A stretch of DNA of 64,000 bases from CBDDKU01 sp965230375 (GTDB taxonomy: Bacteria > Bacteroidota > Bacteroidia > Flavobacteriales_D > Cryomorphaceae): NCBI GenBank assembly GCA_965230375.1, contig CBDDKU010000026.1, positions 62,001-126,000 of the forward strand, given 5' to 3'. Below the pieces are notes generated by a model. The model did not search any database. It was given only the letters and a program-made list of their open reading frames with translations, and was not told the DNA's origin. A program made the translations under genes and the position numbers. Shown here piece after piece: positions 44,146 to 54,066 of the stretch (the first letter of the stretch is position 1; each line of letters opens with the position of its first letter).

Positions 44146-46449
44146 CTAGTTGTCAGCACTTATTAATTGAAAGGATCCCGACTCTGTACAATCACCATTG
44201 TCGATGGAGATCACGTAGAAGTACGTTCCATCTTCCAAGTCTTTCCCATCAAACGGGTTGTCATATGTCAACGCTGGGTCTGGTGATCCTACTTCGTAAT
44301 TGTCCGTTTCGTAGACGATGGTTCCCCATCTGTCATAAACAATTAGCTGAGCTGCTTCAAAAGCCTGTGCTCCTTCGATGACAAATACATCATTCTTACC
44401 ATCACCATTTGGTGTCAAGATGTTTTGGAGCTTATCAATGCTTATCACTAAGAGCGTATCTGTACCGGTTGCTTGTCCTGGAACCAATGGATTGAACAAA
44501 CCAAGTCTGTGACATCTATCTGTAGCTTGGACTTGAACCACATTTAATCCACCGCCCAACGAGATAGATGATGACTCCGATACAGGTGGGAGTACAAACT
44601 CTCCAATACCTGCCGTTTGAGACCAGGTGTACTGCGTTTCACCAGCACCACCTGTTGAGAATGCTTGCAGCGCAACAGGTCCTTCTGGACAGTTGTCTTC
44701 CAATGGCTCCATCCATGCCACCATCGGTTCAAAGGCGGGGTAGACTACATCAACTGTATCTCTTACAATTTCACCACAATCGTCTGTCACTCTCAAATTA
44801 ATTGAGTGATCAAAGAAATCAACATCCTCGAAAGTCTCATCATTTCCTTCTACCGCAAAATTCTTCTCCCAGATATAGTAATAAGGCGGTGTACCATTCA
44901 TCGCGTTTGCCTCAAATAGTATTGGCTCATTTGGACAGGTAGGCTGTGTAAAGTCAACTATATTGCCTTCCAGCGGCTCTGGAATCTCGTTGGTTACAAG
45001 AACACTGTCCATAACGAAGGGCTCAAACCCACATGGGTCTGTTACAGAAACTGTGTAATAGGTCGCATCATCGGGTGGGATAACCACATTGTGGCTCGGT
45101 CCAGTTGCTGTTTGGATGTTACCGTCATTGTCTACCCAAGACCAAGTGTACGTGTATGGTGTTATTCCATTGGAACCTTCAGCTTCTAAAAGTGCTGTCT
45201 CTCCAATACATTCTAAAACTTCATCATCTGAAACAGCCAGGTCTAATACATATGGGTCGACCATGGGAATCGTTGCAAAGGACGTATCAAACTCATCGCA
45301 GCCATTTGGATAGATAATCATGAACACAAGTTCTTCGTTCTCTCCGGGGATTCCATCCCACAAAGTTTCAATTGAGAAATTCAAGGTATCTACACCATCA
45401 GGAAAATAGAATAAGGTATCATTCTCTCCAAGGATATAGTCTTGACCTTCAATGGCTGTTCCACCAAACTCTACAAGTACTGAATCAACAGGTAGACCTT
45501 CAGGACGAGTAAGCTCAACTCCAAAGTCGCTACAACCAGCGACTACAACATCTGCGTACTGCGGGTCACTTACTGTAACACCACCAATATTCGGTTCTAC
45601 ATTGACAAAGACTTCTCCAAAGGCTGCAAAGGAACCACCTTGTAGAAGTACAGCCGATTGGAGAGCTTGGTCAGCTGCGTTTCCAATAGCCAACTTAATA
45701 TGATACGTTTCGTTACACTCTACATCCGCTTCGGCTCTCAGACTAACCGTGTGGCCAGGTATCTGAATAGAAGTTGGATCAGGGGGACTATTCTCCTCAA
45801 AGTAAATCACATCGTTCATGTAATTGGGATTTACATCCAAACAATCTTGATCGTTGGCAGGTAGCCCAGAATTTATAGAATTTACACCAACTGGAATATC
45901 GTCAGTACCTGGCACAAGCGCAATATTAATGGCGTCGTCAGTATACGGGCCCGTAATTCCAGGACCACTTAGGAAGAAACCAAAAACGTCATTATAACTT
46001 GAACATGTGAAACTAGGGTACTCATTGGAAGCAAAAACGTAATTAAATTTAACAGAATCAGCGGCCACAGTAAAGTCAAATTCGATTACAGCAGCGTTAT
46101 TGATGTTCTGGCCTGCAATTGTCACCAAATCAGGGTCTGAAAAATTAGGAATAACACCTGTACTAGGGTTAACATTTACAATGTCAATTGTACTTGTTGA
46201 CATTATGAGGCCATTATCGATTGGGAAAACACTGTCATCGTCATCCATATCGAAAGTACCAACTTGAATATAGACAGAATCTGCAGTTATTCCATTGTAA
46301 GTGATATTCGTTGCTACGACACCTTCACCGAGCAATATCTCATTCACTAACTCTTCAACGGTCAATGTGTTTCCAACTGTCACTTGCGCATTAGCACTAC
46401 CGAAAAAGAGCAATACCAAAAGCGCAACAAAAAATGATCTTAATTTCAT
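44146..46449 (-). CDS. Choice-of-anchor L protein with T9SS type B sorting domain (copy C)
   Basis: The 767-residue paralogue has signal peptide GSANAQ and a more divergent head (MDDDDSVFPIDNGLIMSTST, SNEYPSFTCSSYNDVFGFF). The constant part is closely similar to A and B, with conservative changes such as FMIIYPNGCDEFDTSFA. At DNA level it is a mosaic: the last 180 bases or so match copy B, the next stretch (about 44355-44490) matches copy A, then a short B-like piece, then A-like again. Domains, export and probable surface location as for copy A. Confidence 0.9.
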   Translation of the reverse strand: MKLRSFFVALLVLLFFGSANAQVTVGNTLTVEELVNEILLGEGVVATNITYNGITADSVYIQVGTFDMDDDDSVFPIDNGLIMSTSTIDIVNVNPSTGVIPNFSDPDLVTIAGQNINNAAVIEFDFTVAADSVKFNYVFASNEYPSFTCSSYNDVFGFFLSGPGITGPYTDDAINIALVPGTDDIPVGVNSINSGLPANDQDCLDVNPNYMNDVIYFEENSPPDPTSIQIPGHTVSLRAEADVECNETYHIKLAIGNAADQALQSAVLLQGGSFAAFGEVFVNVEPNIGGVTVSDPQYADVVVAGCSDFGVELTRPEGLPVDSVLVEFGGTAIEGQDYILGENDTLFYFPDGVDTLNFSIETLWDGIPGENEELVFMIIYPNGCDEFDTSFATIPMVDPYVLDLAVSDDEVLECIGETALLEAEGSNGITPYTYTWSWVDNDGNIQTATGPSHNVVIPPDDATYYTVSVTDPCGFEPFVMDSVLVTNEIPEPLEGNIVDFTQPTCPNEPILFEANAMNGTPPYYYIWEKNFAVEGNDETFEDVDFFDHSINLRVTDDCGEIVRDTVDVVYPAFEPMVAWMEPLEDNCPEGPVALQAFSTGGAGETQYTWSQTAGIGEFVLPPVSESSSISLGGGLNVVQVQATDRCHRLGLFNPLVPGQATGTDTLLVISIDKLQNILTPNGDGKNDVFVIEGAQAFEAAQLIVYDRWGTIVYETDNYEVGSPDPALTYDNPFDGKDLEDGTYFYVISIDNGDCTESGSFQLISADN

Positions 46450-46482
46450 ATATAAGGTTTAATCGGGGGCTAAATATAGTTT

Positions 46483-49170
46483 TTATCGCGTAACCGTAAC
46501 AAAGCCGGTAATCTCGTGCGCGTCTTCTTCTTTTTTGCCCTTATACTTTATAAGGTAATGGTAGACTGCAGTTCCAGAGAAATATTCATTTCCAGCGTTT
46601 GAGCCATTCCATTTGTCTCCAATGTCGGTGGAATGAAAAACCTGCTTACCCCAACGGTCCATAATCCACATTTCGAATTCGTAAATGTTTTCTGCAACAA
46701 CTCCGAAAAGATCATTGATACCATCGCCATTTGGCGTAAACGAGTTAGGAATGTATATCTCGAGTGGTGGAATGGTATTGTAGTGTGCAGTATCCGTACA
46801 ACCTATATCATCAGTAACGGTTAGCACAACACGATAGGGGTCAAAACCTTCAAAGTAATGCAATGGGTTTGGTTTATCGCTGGTCTCGCCATCTCCAAAA
46901 TCCCAGAAATAGGTTGGGTTCTCTGCAATTACATATTCGCTAAATTGAATAGCGTAATAATCAAGGTATTGGTAGTCAAAATCGGCTCGAACATCCCTAA
47001 TCTCTACATTAAAATTCTCTTGAGCAACCATACCGCATGTATCCACTACCGTAGCAACGTATGATCTACTTCCAAGCGGGAGATCAATATAAACTCCGTC
47101 AGGCGATGGGTTTCCATCCCATGCGTAGTTAAAGCCGCCAGATCCACCCAGAGCTTGAGCTCTCATTAGTACTGGAGTATTTTTGCAAATGGAAGTGTCT
47201 GGGCTCAAATCCAAGCTCACTTCAGGGAAATTGAATTCAACCAAAGTACTGTCCGTCCCAACATTCTCACATTCATCTTCAGCTTCAATCACGACGTTTT
47301 GTCCCATAGCTGGGTTATACATGAAAAACAAGTTATAACTCTCTTGCTGAAGCTCTCCATCTACGAACCAGCGATAAGATTTCTGACCTATACCACCTTC
47401 TGAGATTACTGGGAGCATAATATCCTCAAGACAAGACTCCGCACTAAAGACATCAGGCAATAGCGCTGACACTTCAATCGGCGGCACTGTTATTAACACT
47501 TCATCCATTCCTGTAGCACCACAATCGTCTGTTACGATAAGGTCAATACTTGTTGAATTTTCTACTAAATAGACCAGGCCAGGATCCGTGGAAATCGTTT
47601 CTCCGCTTTCTCTCCAATTATAAGAATAGGCTCCAAAACCACCGCTGACGGTAGGAATAATATCCACAGTAACATCACATTCTTCAATCACAAAATCTTC
47701 ACCTAAATCAACAACAACAGGAGGGTATACCGGCACATCTACTTCAAACTGAGCCTGTACATCCGGGACTCCACATGTATCTGATATCGTGACGAAAATG
47801 GTTGAAGTAAATCCGGGTGATGCATAGATTGAATCTGCCTCTTCACCGGTAGACCATTGATAACTATACTCTCCATAACCACCAATGACCGTTGGGTAGA
47901 GCTGTATTTCGTCGTGACAATCTGCCAAAGCCCCATTAAAACCTATGGCTTCGAGCGGATCCGCTTCATTGATGTAAAATTGGAAATCTGAGGTCAAGAC
48001 AGCACCACTACAATTAGATGCGATATTGGTAATCTCAACATTGACAAATTCCTGGCCTTCAACTTCTGAATCTGGAACACCACTGAGAGCAAAAAAGACC
48101 GTATCGATACCCGGTGCGAAAACAATACTATCTGGTAATTCCGGGATAAAGTCAACACCATTAGTTGCGGTTCCGGTTACTTCGATGTAAGCTACTTCCT
48201 GAATACCTTGGGTATCATTTGGACGAATAAACTGCAAATAAGCTTCTCCACAACCTTCGTATAAGGTTGAGTCGTTAACTCCAACAGGAACATCGAGATT
48301 TACTTGTACAACACTGTTCGACGTAAATGAACCAGCCTCAAGGAAAACTCCCGAGTCAAGTGCTCCATCAACGGCGTCACCTATCGCCAACTTAATATGA
48401 TATTCTTCTCCACATTGCACTTCTGCATACGCCGTCAAAGTCACAGTCATCCCGTTAAACTGAACATCTCCTTCGGGCTGATCTGTATTAGACACAAAAT
48501 ACTGACTGTCTTCAATCCAGTTTGGATTTGCATTTTCACAGTTAGCCGCTGTTCCGCTTCCGGTTGGTGCACCGCCATTTATGGTATTGATGGCAACTGG
48601 AATATCAGAGTCGGGAACGAGGGCAATATTCATCGAGTTGTTGGAAAATGGCCCTGTAATACCAGGACCACTGATAAAAAACCCAAATGCGTCATTAAAA
48701 TTGGAACACGTGTAATTATTGTACTCTGTAGATGCAAAGACATATCTAAACACCAAAGAATCTCCATTTGGTATAAAGTCAAATTCGAGAATCGCACAAT
48801 TATTTACACTTGACTGACCAGATATCTGGAGAAGATCTGGATCCCCAGTAATGTTAGGGTCAGGAAAAGGAAATGTTGTCGGAAAAAAGGTGTTGTCTTC
48901 GACTTGCTCAGCATGTCCCGTCCTCATCACAACAGCTTCTGGAAACTCAACGGTAGGGCTGACACCAGAGAAACGTCCGATCTGTCCATTCAGAATATCA
49001 CCGGACTGGCCGTTAAACGTAATATTTGAAACGCTAACCCCGTTACCAAGGAGTACTTGTTGAACCAATTCCGTTGGGGTCATGGTAGTATCCACCTCAA
49101 TCTGGGCAGAGACTTGAATAGTGCTCACCATCATCAGTATGAGCACAATAGGGAGTATTCTTCGCAACAT
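46483..49170 (-). CDS. Choice-of-anchor L protein with PKD and T9SS type B sorting domain (divergent copy D)
   Basis: The 895-residue protein starts the cluster. Signal peptide (STIQVSAQ), choice-of-anchor L head (about 25-290; LLGNGVSVSNITFNG, VFRYVFASTEYNNYTCSNFN), Calx-beta-like segment (about 300-390), SprB-like repeats each with a CG or C-D pattern (about 400-715), a PKD domain (YFWDFGDGETSDKPNP near 745) and a type B sorting domain (YIPNSFTPNGDGINDLFGV near 805, ending HEITGFVTVTR). It shares architecture but not the near-identical C-terminal part of copies A-C, so it has escaped homogenisation. Likely surface adhesin or matrix protein. Confidence 0.9.
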   Translation of the reverse strand: MLRRILPIVLILMMVSTIQVSAQIEVDTTMTPTELVQQVLLGNGVSVSNITFNGQSGDILNGQIGRFSGVSPTVEFPEAVVMRTGHAEQVEDNTFFPTTFPFPDPNITGDPDLLQISGQSSVNNCAILEFDFIPNGDSLVFRYVFASTEYNNYTCSNFNDAFGFFISGPGITGPFSNNSMNIALVPDSDIPVAINTINGGAPTGSGTAANCENANPNWIEDSQYFVSNTDQPEGDVQFNGMTVTLTAYAEVQCGEEYHIKLAIGDAVDGALDSGVFLEAGSFTSNSVVQVNLDVPVGVNDSTLYEGCGEAYLQFIRPNDTQGIQEVAYIEVTGTATNGVDFIPELPDSIVFAPGIDTVFFALSGVPDSEVEGQEFVNVEITNIASNCSGAVLTSDFQFYINEADPLEAIGFNGALADCHDEIQLYPTVIGGYGEYSYQWSTGEEADSIYASPGFTSTIFVTISDTCGVPDVQAQFEVDVPVYPPVVVDLGEDFVIEECDVTVDIIPTVSGGFGAYSYNWRESGETISTDPGLVYLVENSTSIDLIVTDDCGATGMDEVLITVPPIEVSALLPDVFSAESCLEDIMLPVISEGGIGQKSYRWFVDGELQQESYNLFFMYNPAMGQNVVIEAEDECENVGTDSTLVEFNFPEVSLDLSPDTSICKNTPVLMRAQALGGSGGFNYAWDGNPSPDGVYIDLPLGSRSYVATVVDTCGMVAQENFNVEIRDVRADFDYQYLDYYAIQFSEYVIAENPTYFWDFGDGETSDKPNPLHYFEGFDPYRVVLTVTDDIGCTDTAHYNTIPPLEIYIPNSFTPNGDGINDLFGVVAENIYEFEMWIMDRWGKQVFHSTDIGDKWNGSNAGNEYFSGTAVYHYLIKYKGKKEEDAHEITGFVTVTR

Positions 49171-49299
49171 TCGAGAACTATTTCTGAGTGGTTATATTGG
49201 TTTGACGCAAGGACATCTACAAAGTTGCCCAATCATAAAAGTAAAAAAATAGTTTTCCTATGCCAGATTTTACGCGGTTTTATCGGGAGTTCAATTCCT

Positions 49300-49307
49300 T
49301 ATATTTG
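49300..49307 (+). promoter_or_regulatory. -7 element for the M20 peptidase operon
   Basis: TATATTTG matches the -7 consensus exactly. It ends on the GTG that would be the upstream-most start of the peptidase, so that GTG cannot be on the mRNA and the ATG at 49331 is the real start. The -33 region has TTT rather than TTG. Confidence 0.6.
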
Positions 49308-49330
49308 TGGGCCAAAATAACATTGAACGA

Positions 49331-50701
49331 ATGTCAGTTACTACAGAATATTTAAATCAGAATAAAGACCGATTTCTAAATGAGCTAATTGAATTGCTTC
49401 GAATCCCATCGGTAAGCACAGACAAGTCATTTGAAGGGGATGTGAGAAGAGCAGCGGAGTTCATCAAATCTAAACTGGAAGAAGCTGGAGCGGATAAACT
49501 TGAAATCTGTGAAACGGGCGGTCTCCCTATTGTGTATGGCGAAAAGATTATTGACCCTGCATTGCCAACCGTTTTGGTTTATGGCCACTACGACGTGCAG
49601 CCAGCCGACCCGTTAGATCTTTGGGATTCTCCACCATTTGAACCGCAAGTAAAGGACGGGTTGATAATTGCCCGTGGTGCTTCAGACGATAAGGGGCAGA
49701 TGTACATGCATGTGAAGGCCTTTGAGTCGATGATGAAGACCAATTCGCTGGCTTGCAATGTCAAATTCATGATAGAAGGAGAGGAAGAGATTGGATCTGA
49801 CAACTTAGGGCCCTTTATCGCGGCGAACAAAGAAAAGCTTGCTGCCGATGTGGTTTTGGTATCAGACACGGCTATGCTTTCAAACGAAAATCCAAGTATC
49901 ACAATGGGCCTACGTGGATTGAGCTACGTAGAAGTGGAAGTAACAGGTCCCAATAGAGATCTGCACAGCGGTATTTATGGAGGAGCAGTAGCCAATCCGA
50001 TCAACGTTCTCGCTAAAATGATCGCATCTCTTACAGATGAAGACAACCGAATCACCGTAGAAGGGTTTTACGACAATGTTGCGACGATTTCGGATGCTGA
50101 ACGAACCGAAATGAACAAGGCTCCGCTTGATGAAGAGAAGTACAAATCAGATCTCGGGATAGATGCCGTGCACGGCGAGAAAGGATATACCACGCTTGAG
50201 CGCGCTAGCATTCGTCCAACACTGGACGTAAACGGAATTTGGGGTGGTTATACTGCACCTGGTGCTAAAACGGTTCTGCCATCAAAGGCTTACGCAAAAA
50301 TCAGTATGCGTCTCGTACCGAATCAGAGCTCAGACGAGATTACCAAAAAGTTTGTCAAGCACTTTGAGAAGATTGCTCCGCCATATGTCAAAGTGAAGGT
50401 AAACCCACATCATGGAGGTGAGCCAGCTGTTACGCCTACTGATTCGGTAGCCTATCAAGCAGCGAGTCAGGCCATGGAAGAAGCTTTTGGGAAGAAACCT
50501 ATCCCAATGCGCGGAGGTGGTTCTATACCTATTGTTGCCCTTTTTGAAGAATTGCTGGGACTTAAAACTATCCTAATGGGCTTTGGGCTGGATTCCAATA
50601 AAATCCATTCACCAAATGAGAACTTCGGAATCTTTAACTATTACAAGGGAATTGAAACCATCCCATTATTTTACAAGAACCTTGCAGAGCTTTCGAAATA
50701 A
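49331..50701 (+). CDS. M20 family metallopeptidase (dipeptidase)
   Basis: The 456-residue di-zinc enzyme resembles the carnosine/cytosolic nonspecific dipeptidase branch of M20. Visible motifs are VLVYGHYDVQPADPLDLW (His and Asp near 85-87), ARGASDDKGQ (bridging Asp near 117), the catalytic Glu pair in EGEEEIGSDN near 150, DLHSGIYGG in the lid domain, and the final zinc His in NKIHSPNE near 425. It probably cleaves dipeptides in the cytoplasm. No signal peptide. It starts a rightward run of overlapping genes. Confidence 0.93.
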   Translation: MSVTTEYLNQNKDRFLNELIELLRIPSVSTDKSFEGDVRRAAEFIKSKLEEAGADKLEICETGGLPIVYGEKIIDPALPTVLVYGHYDVQPADPLDLWDSPPFEPQVKDGLIIARGASDDKGQMYMHVKAFESMMKTNSLACNVKFMIEGEEEIGSDNLGPFIAANKEKLAADVVLVSDTAMLSNENPSITMGLRGLSYVEVEVTGPNRDLHSGIYGGAVANPINVLAKMIASLTDEDNRITVEGFYDNVATISDAERTEMNKAPLDEEKYKSDLGIDAVHGEKGYTTLERASIRPTLDVNGIWGGYTAPGAKTVLPSKAYAKISMRLVPNQSSDEITKKFVKHFEKIAPPYVKVKVNPHHGGEPAVTPTDSVAYQAASQAMEEAFGKKPIPMRGGGSIPIVALFEELLGLKTILMGFGLDSNKIHSPNENFGIFNYYKGIETIPLFYKNLAELSK

Positions 50702-51143
50702 CCTTCTCCTATTCGTCCTTGCTATTGCGTCGCTCACATCATGTGACTACAGCGATGTGGAGATTGTAGAAGTTGGTGAATTCAACCTTCATGAAATAAG
50801 TGGGAGTGGCGCCAAGCTCAAGGCTTCACTTCGCATTCACAATCCCAATGATTACAAGATTAAAGTCAAGTCTACCGACGCTGACATCTTTATCAATGGG
50901 GCAATGGCCGGTGAAGCTGATTTGGTAAATGAAATCGTCATTCCCGCCAATTTTAACGACTATCTCGAAACGGAAATTGAAGCGAAATTCGCAAAGGGCA
51001 GCGTGATGATGCTTCCTATTGCGCTTCAAGTGTCGATGGGAAAACCCATTGAAGTGAAGGTTGTTGGGACGATCAAGGCAAGGTCGGGTTTGATTTCAAA
51101 GAAGGTCGATTTCGAATTTGAAGATAAAGCCTTCCAGAAATGA
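50682..51143 (+). CDS. LEA14-like (LEA type 2) lipoprotein
   Basis: The 153-residue product has a lipoprotein signal with the lipidated Cys in SLTSCDY. The mature part is an Ig-like LEA_2 fold, with KASLRIHNPNDYKIKVKSTD and ADIFINGAMAGEA strands. Family members often act as small periplasmic stabilisers, with no defined activity. The only start next to the signal peptide is TTG 50682, inside the end of the M20 gene (20-base overlap). It overlaps the next gene by four bases. Confidence 0.75.
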   Translation: MQSFRNNLLLFVLAIASLTSCDYSDVEIVEVGEFNLHEISGSGAKLKASLRIHNPNDYKIKVKSTDADIFINGAMAGEADLVNEIVIPANFNDYLETEIEAKFAKGSVMMLPIALQVSMGKPIEVKVVGTIKARSGLISKKVDFEFEDKAFQK

Positions 51144-53128
51144 CGAGGCAGTCTTTTGAAAATGATCTCTTAAAGGAGAATAGTCTCTACCTCCGTCAGC
51201 ATGCTCACAATCCTGTGAAGTGGATGGCGTGGGGAGATGAGGCCATAGAAAAAGCCCAAAAAGAGCAGAAGCTCATTATTGTGAGCATTGGCTATGCCGC
51301 ATGCCATTGGTGCCATGTGATGGAAAAAGAGTGCTTTGAAGATATCCAGGTGGCGGCCATCATGAATGATTTCTACACCAGCATTAAAGTGGACCGAGAA
51401 GAAAGACCTGATATTGATCAGGTCTATATGGACGCCGCTCACTTGATGAATAAACAAGGCGGTTGGCCGCTAAATTGTATTGCCCTCCCTGATGGCACCC
51501 CTGTATTTGCAGGTACATATTTCCCGAAGCAACAATGGATAAACGTACTCACGCAAATACAGGATTTGTGGGAGAATAAGCCAGAGGAGATTTTGAAGTA
51601 CGGTGAGCAAATGAAAGGTGCTCTCAACCAAAAATCGCCATTGACCGTTGATGAGTCTTCATCATCATGGAATTTTGATCATGTTAGTCAGGCTGCTGAA
51701 AGAATCATGCAACAAGCTGATGTACTCGATGGTGGTTTGGAGCGCGCTCCGAAATTTCCCGTACCAGTGCTCTACCAATTTCTGTTGGAGTTTTGTGACA
51801 TCCAATCGAGCGACAAGGTTGACAACTTTGTCAAGCTCACGCTCGATAAGATGGCCATGGGTGGGATTTATGATCAAATTGGTGGGGGTTTTGCACGCTA
51901 CTCCACTGACACGAAGTGGAAAGTGCCCCATTTTGAGAAAATGCTCTACGACAATGCTCAGCTGATGAGTCTTTATGCAAGAGCTTATCGGCAGTCGTCA
52001 AATGAATTCTACGCCCAGATTATCCGGGGCATTGACACGTGGATAGAACGGGAAATGCAGGCAGAATCAGGGCTGCTTTTTGCTGCGCAAGATGCCGATT
52101 CAGATGGAGTGGAAGGGCTTTTTTACACTTGGACGCAAACCGAACTGGAAGAAGCTGGTCTCTGGAATTCATTCAAAGCCCACTATCACACGGGAACGGA
52201 AGCCGAGTGGGAAGGACGAATTATTCCTATTCGTAAAAATGCCGTGGTCGATTCAGCCGCTCTTGAGCTCAACAATGCTTTACTCAAGATACGTGAGCAA
52301 CGCAACAAGCCAGCTACGGATGAGAAACACATTCTTTCATGGAACGCGCTGGCAGTTCTCGGGTATTTCGATGCCTATGAAGCCTTAGGAAAAAAACGAT
52401 ATGCAGAGAAGGCGGAAGCTTTGCTTAATAAGCTCACCGACATTTTTCTCAATCTCGACGAGTTCTTACTCAGCCATGTAGCATACGGATTAAAGCCAAG
52501 GTGCGAAGGCTTTATCGAGGATTACACATGGCTGATATCAGCACTTTTAAAATCATATACAGTCCATTTTGACACTGAGCGCTTGAATCTCGCAAAGTCT
52601 CTTGCCATGACCGCCATCGATCGCTATTACGACCCATCGATAGGTTTGTTTTGCTCTACTGTTGAAGCAAGTGGTTTAGTAAGTCGGCCTATCGACGTTC
52701 ACGATTCAGTCATTCCATCTCCAAATTCTGGAATGGTTAAAATCCTGAGTCAACTTGCTCACTATTTTGAGCTACCCCACTTCTCTGAAATAGCTGATCG
52801 AATTGTTCGCGGAATGAAGGCTCAATGGCTTCAGCACCCTGACTCTTTTTCCATGTTAGGTTCGCAGTATTTAAACCGTTCATTTGGAGAAGTAGATGTG
52901 GTGATAACAGGACCTGATGCCGGCAATTGGCATCGACAGTTGGCACCGCATTTTCACTCGGGTTTTCTGGTTGCTGCAACTGAAAAACCATCTCACCTCC
53001 CAATTTTTCAAAATCGGTTTTCAACTAATAAAACCCAGGTATATATTTGCCAGAACAAAACCTGCCTCGCCCCATTCGATAATCTAGAAAAGGCCATTGA
53101 AGCGACACGTGCACTTTTTCCAAGTTAG
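51140..53128 (+). CDS. YyaL/SSP411-type protein: thioredoxin-like domain fused to a glycosidase-like barrel
   Basis: The 662-residue protein opens with a DUF255 thioredoxin-like domain (about 5-165: NPVKWMAWGDEAIEKA, AACHWCHVMEKECF with a CxxC pair near 55-58, DREERPDIDQVYM). The rest is an alpha/alpha six-barrel resembling N-acylglucosamine 2-epimerases (GGIYDQIGGGFARYSTD, LLFAAQDADSDGVEG, HILSWNALAV). The family is universal but its reaction is unclear. No signal peptide, so it is cytoplasmic. Translation is coupled to the upstream lipoprotein by an ATGA overlap. Confidence 0.93.
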   Translation: MTRQSFENDLLKENSLYLRQHAHNPVKWMAWGDEAIEKAQKEQKLIIVSIGYAACHWCHVMEKECFEDIQVAAIMNDFYTSIKVDREERPDIDQVYMDAAHLMNKQGGWPLNCIALPDGTPVFAGTYFPKQQWINVLTQIQDLWENKPEEILKYGEQMKGALNQKSPLTVDESSSSWNFDHVSQAAERIMQQADVLDGGLERAPKFPVPVLYQFLLEFCDIQSSDKVDNFVKLTLDKMAMGGIYDQIGGGFARYSTDTKWKVPHFEKMLYDNAQLMSLYARAYRQSSNEFYAQIIRGIDTWIEREMQAESGLLFAAQDADSDGVEGLFYTWTQTELEEAGLWNSFKAHYHTGTEAEWEGRIIPIRKNAVVDSAALELNNALLKIREQRNKPATDEKHILSWNALAVLGYFDAYEALGKKRYAEKAEALLNKLTDIFLNLDEFLLSHVAYGLKPRCEGFIEDYTWLISALLKSYTVHFDTERLNLAKSLAMTAIDRYYDPSIGLFCSTVEASGLVSRPIDVHDSVIPSPNSGMVKILSQLAHYFELPHFSEIADRIVRGMKAQWLQHPDSFSMLGSQYLNRSFGEVDVVITGPDAGNWHRQLAPHFHSGFLVAATEKPSHLPIFQNRFSTNKTQVYICQNKTCLAPFDNLEKAIEATRALFPS

Positions 53129-54008
53129 TTTAAAGCCACTTTTCATCTTTATCATTTGCCTTTGCACCACAACTGTTGGGTGGGGCCAAATGATGATGCC
53201 TCCTTCGGGAAAGAACTTTGAAGTGAGTGAAAAGTTCAACCCAAGTTTTATCTCTGCTCAAAAAATTCTGGAAATCCATTGCATCAAAGAGATCAAACGA
53301 GATGGCGATCGAATTAGGAAAACTCAGGAAAAAGAAGTGTACCGTTTCTACCCAGATGGAAGACTTCAAATGCATTCGCTGATAAACCTCCAGCGAAAAG
53401 ATACATCCATTACGTTTTACGAATATGTTGGAAAACGCATGGGCTGTGAGGTGAAGAATGACGCTGCAGGCATGTACAGCTATTGCTATGTATATGGAGA
53501 AGATAAGCTGCCGACAGAGCGAAAATATGGTCGGGCACCTCGGTTTGCATCGCTTTCCGCTTCTGTAAGTCCAGACAGAATAAAGGAAGTGAGCACCGAA
53601 ACCTACAAACACGTGCGATTGGAAAACCAATTGCACACCACCCTTTTTAATTCTGCTGGCCGGCCATATATCAAAGAAATCAGGTATTTCGATGAAAACG
53701 ATTACCTCATTTCATTCCGACAAAACTATGTGATGAGCAGCGCTCGTCAATACGAAACCTATGAGTACAATGAAGGCGGGTGGCTCGTGACAATGAGCAC
53801 TGACAACGGGTCGAGAAAAACCACACGGCGGTTCGAATACGACAGCATTGGAAACATGCTCGAAGAAGGCTACTGGTTAGAAGATGAAAAGAAATACCGG
53901 GTAGAATACGTTTACAATCAAGACACAATGCGCATCAGGGCTGAACTAAAACGCGAAGATGAGCTTTCAAGAATAGTCATTACAAACTACGAATACATAG
54001 AGCGCTAA
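53097..54008 (+). CDS. Secreted protein of unknown function
   Basis: The 303-residue protein has a signal peptide (KPLFIFIICLCTTTVGWGQ) and a mature part rich in short strand repeats such as FYPDGRLQMHSLINL, YEYNEGGWLVTMSTDNGS and RFEYDSIGNMLEEGYW. These resemble the YD/RHS-like or MORN-like strand-turn repeats seen in Bacteroidota envelope proteins, at low certainty. There is no ATG near the signal peptide; TTG 53097 gives a basic n-region (GTG 53109 is the alternative). It overlaps the YyaL-type gene by 32 bases. Confidence 0.68.
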   Translation: MKRHVHFFQVSLKPLFIFIICLCTTTVGWGQMMMPPSGKNFEVSEKFNPSFISAQKILEIHCIKEIKRDGDRIRKTQEKEVYRFYPDGRLQMHSLINLQRKDTSITFYEYVGKRMGCEVKNDAAGMYSYCYVYGEDKLPTERKYGRAPRFASLSASVSPDRIKEVSTETYKHVRLENQLHTTLFNSAGRPYIKEIRYFDENDYLISFRQNYVMSSARQYETYEYNEGGWLVTMSTDNGSRKTTRRFEYDSIGNMLEEGYWLEDEKKYRVEYVYNQDTMRIRAELKREDELSRIVITNYEYIER

Positions 54009-54066
54009 TACCCGAAAAACGGCTTATTCTCATTAAATTCGCGGTTCTGAATTAAATTCAATAACA

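Noticed and set aside
39265..46449. The repeated 2.4-kb spacing read as a CRISPR or satellite array
   Set aside because: The repeats are long coding segments with full signal peptides and stops between them; they are paralogous genes, not an array.
49307..49330. GTG start for the M20 peptidase at 49307
   Set aside because: It lies on the last base of the -7 element, upstream of any transcript start; ATG 49331 matches the family N-terminus.
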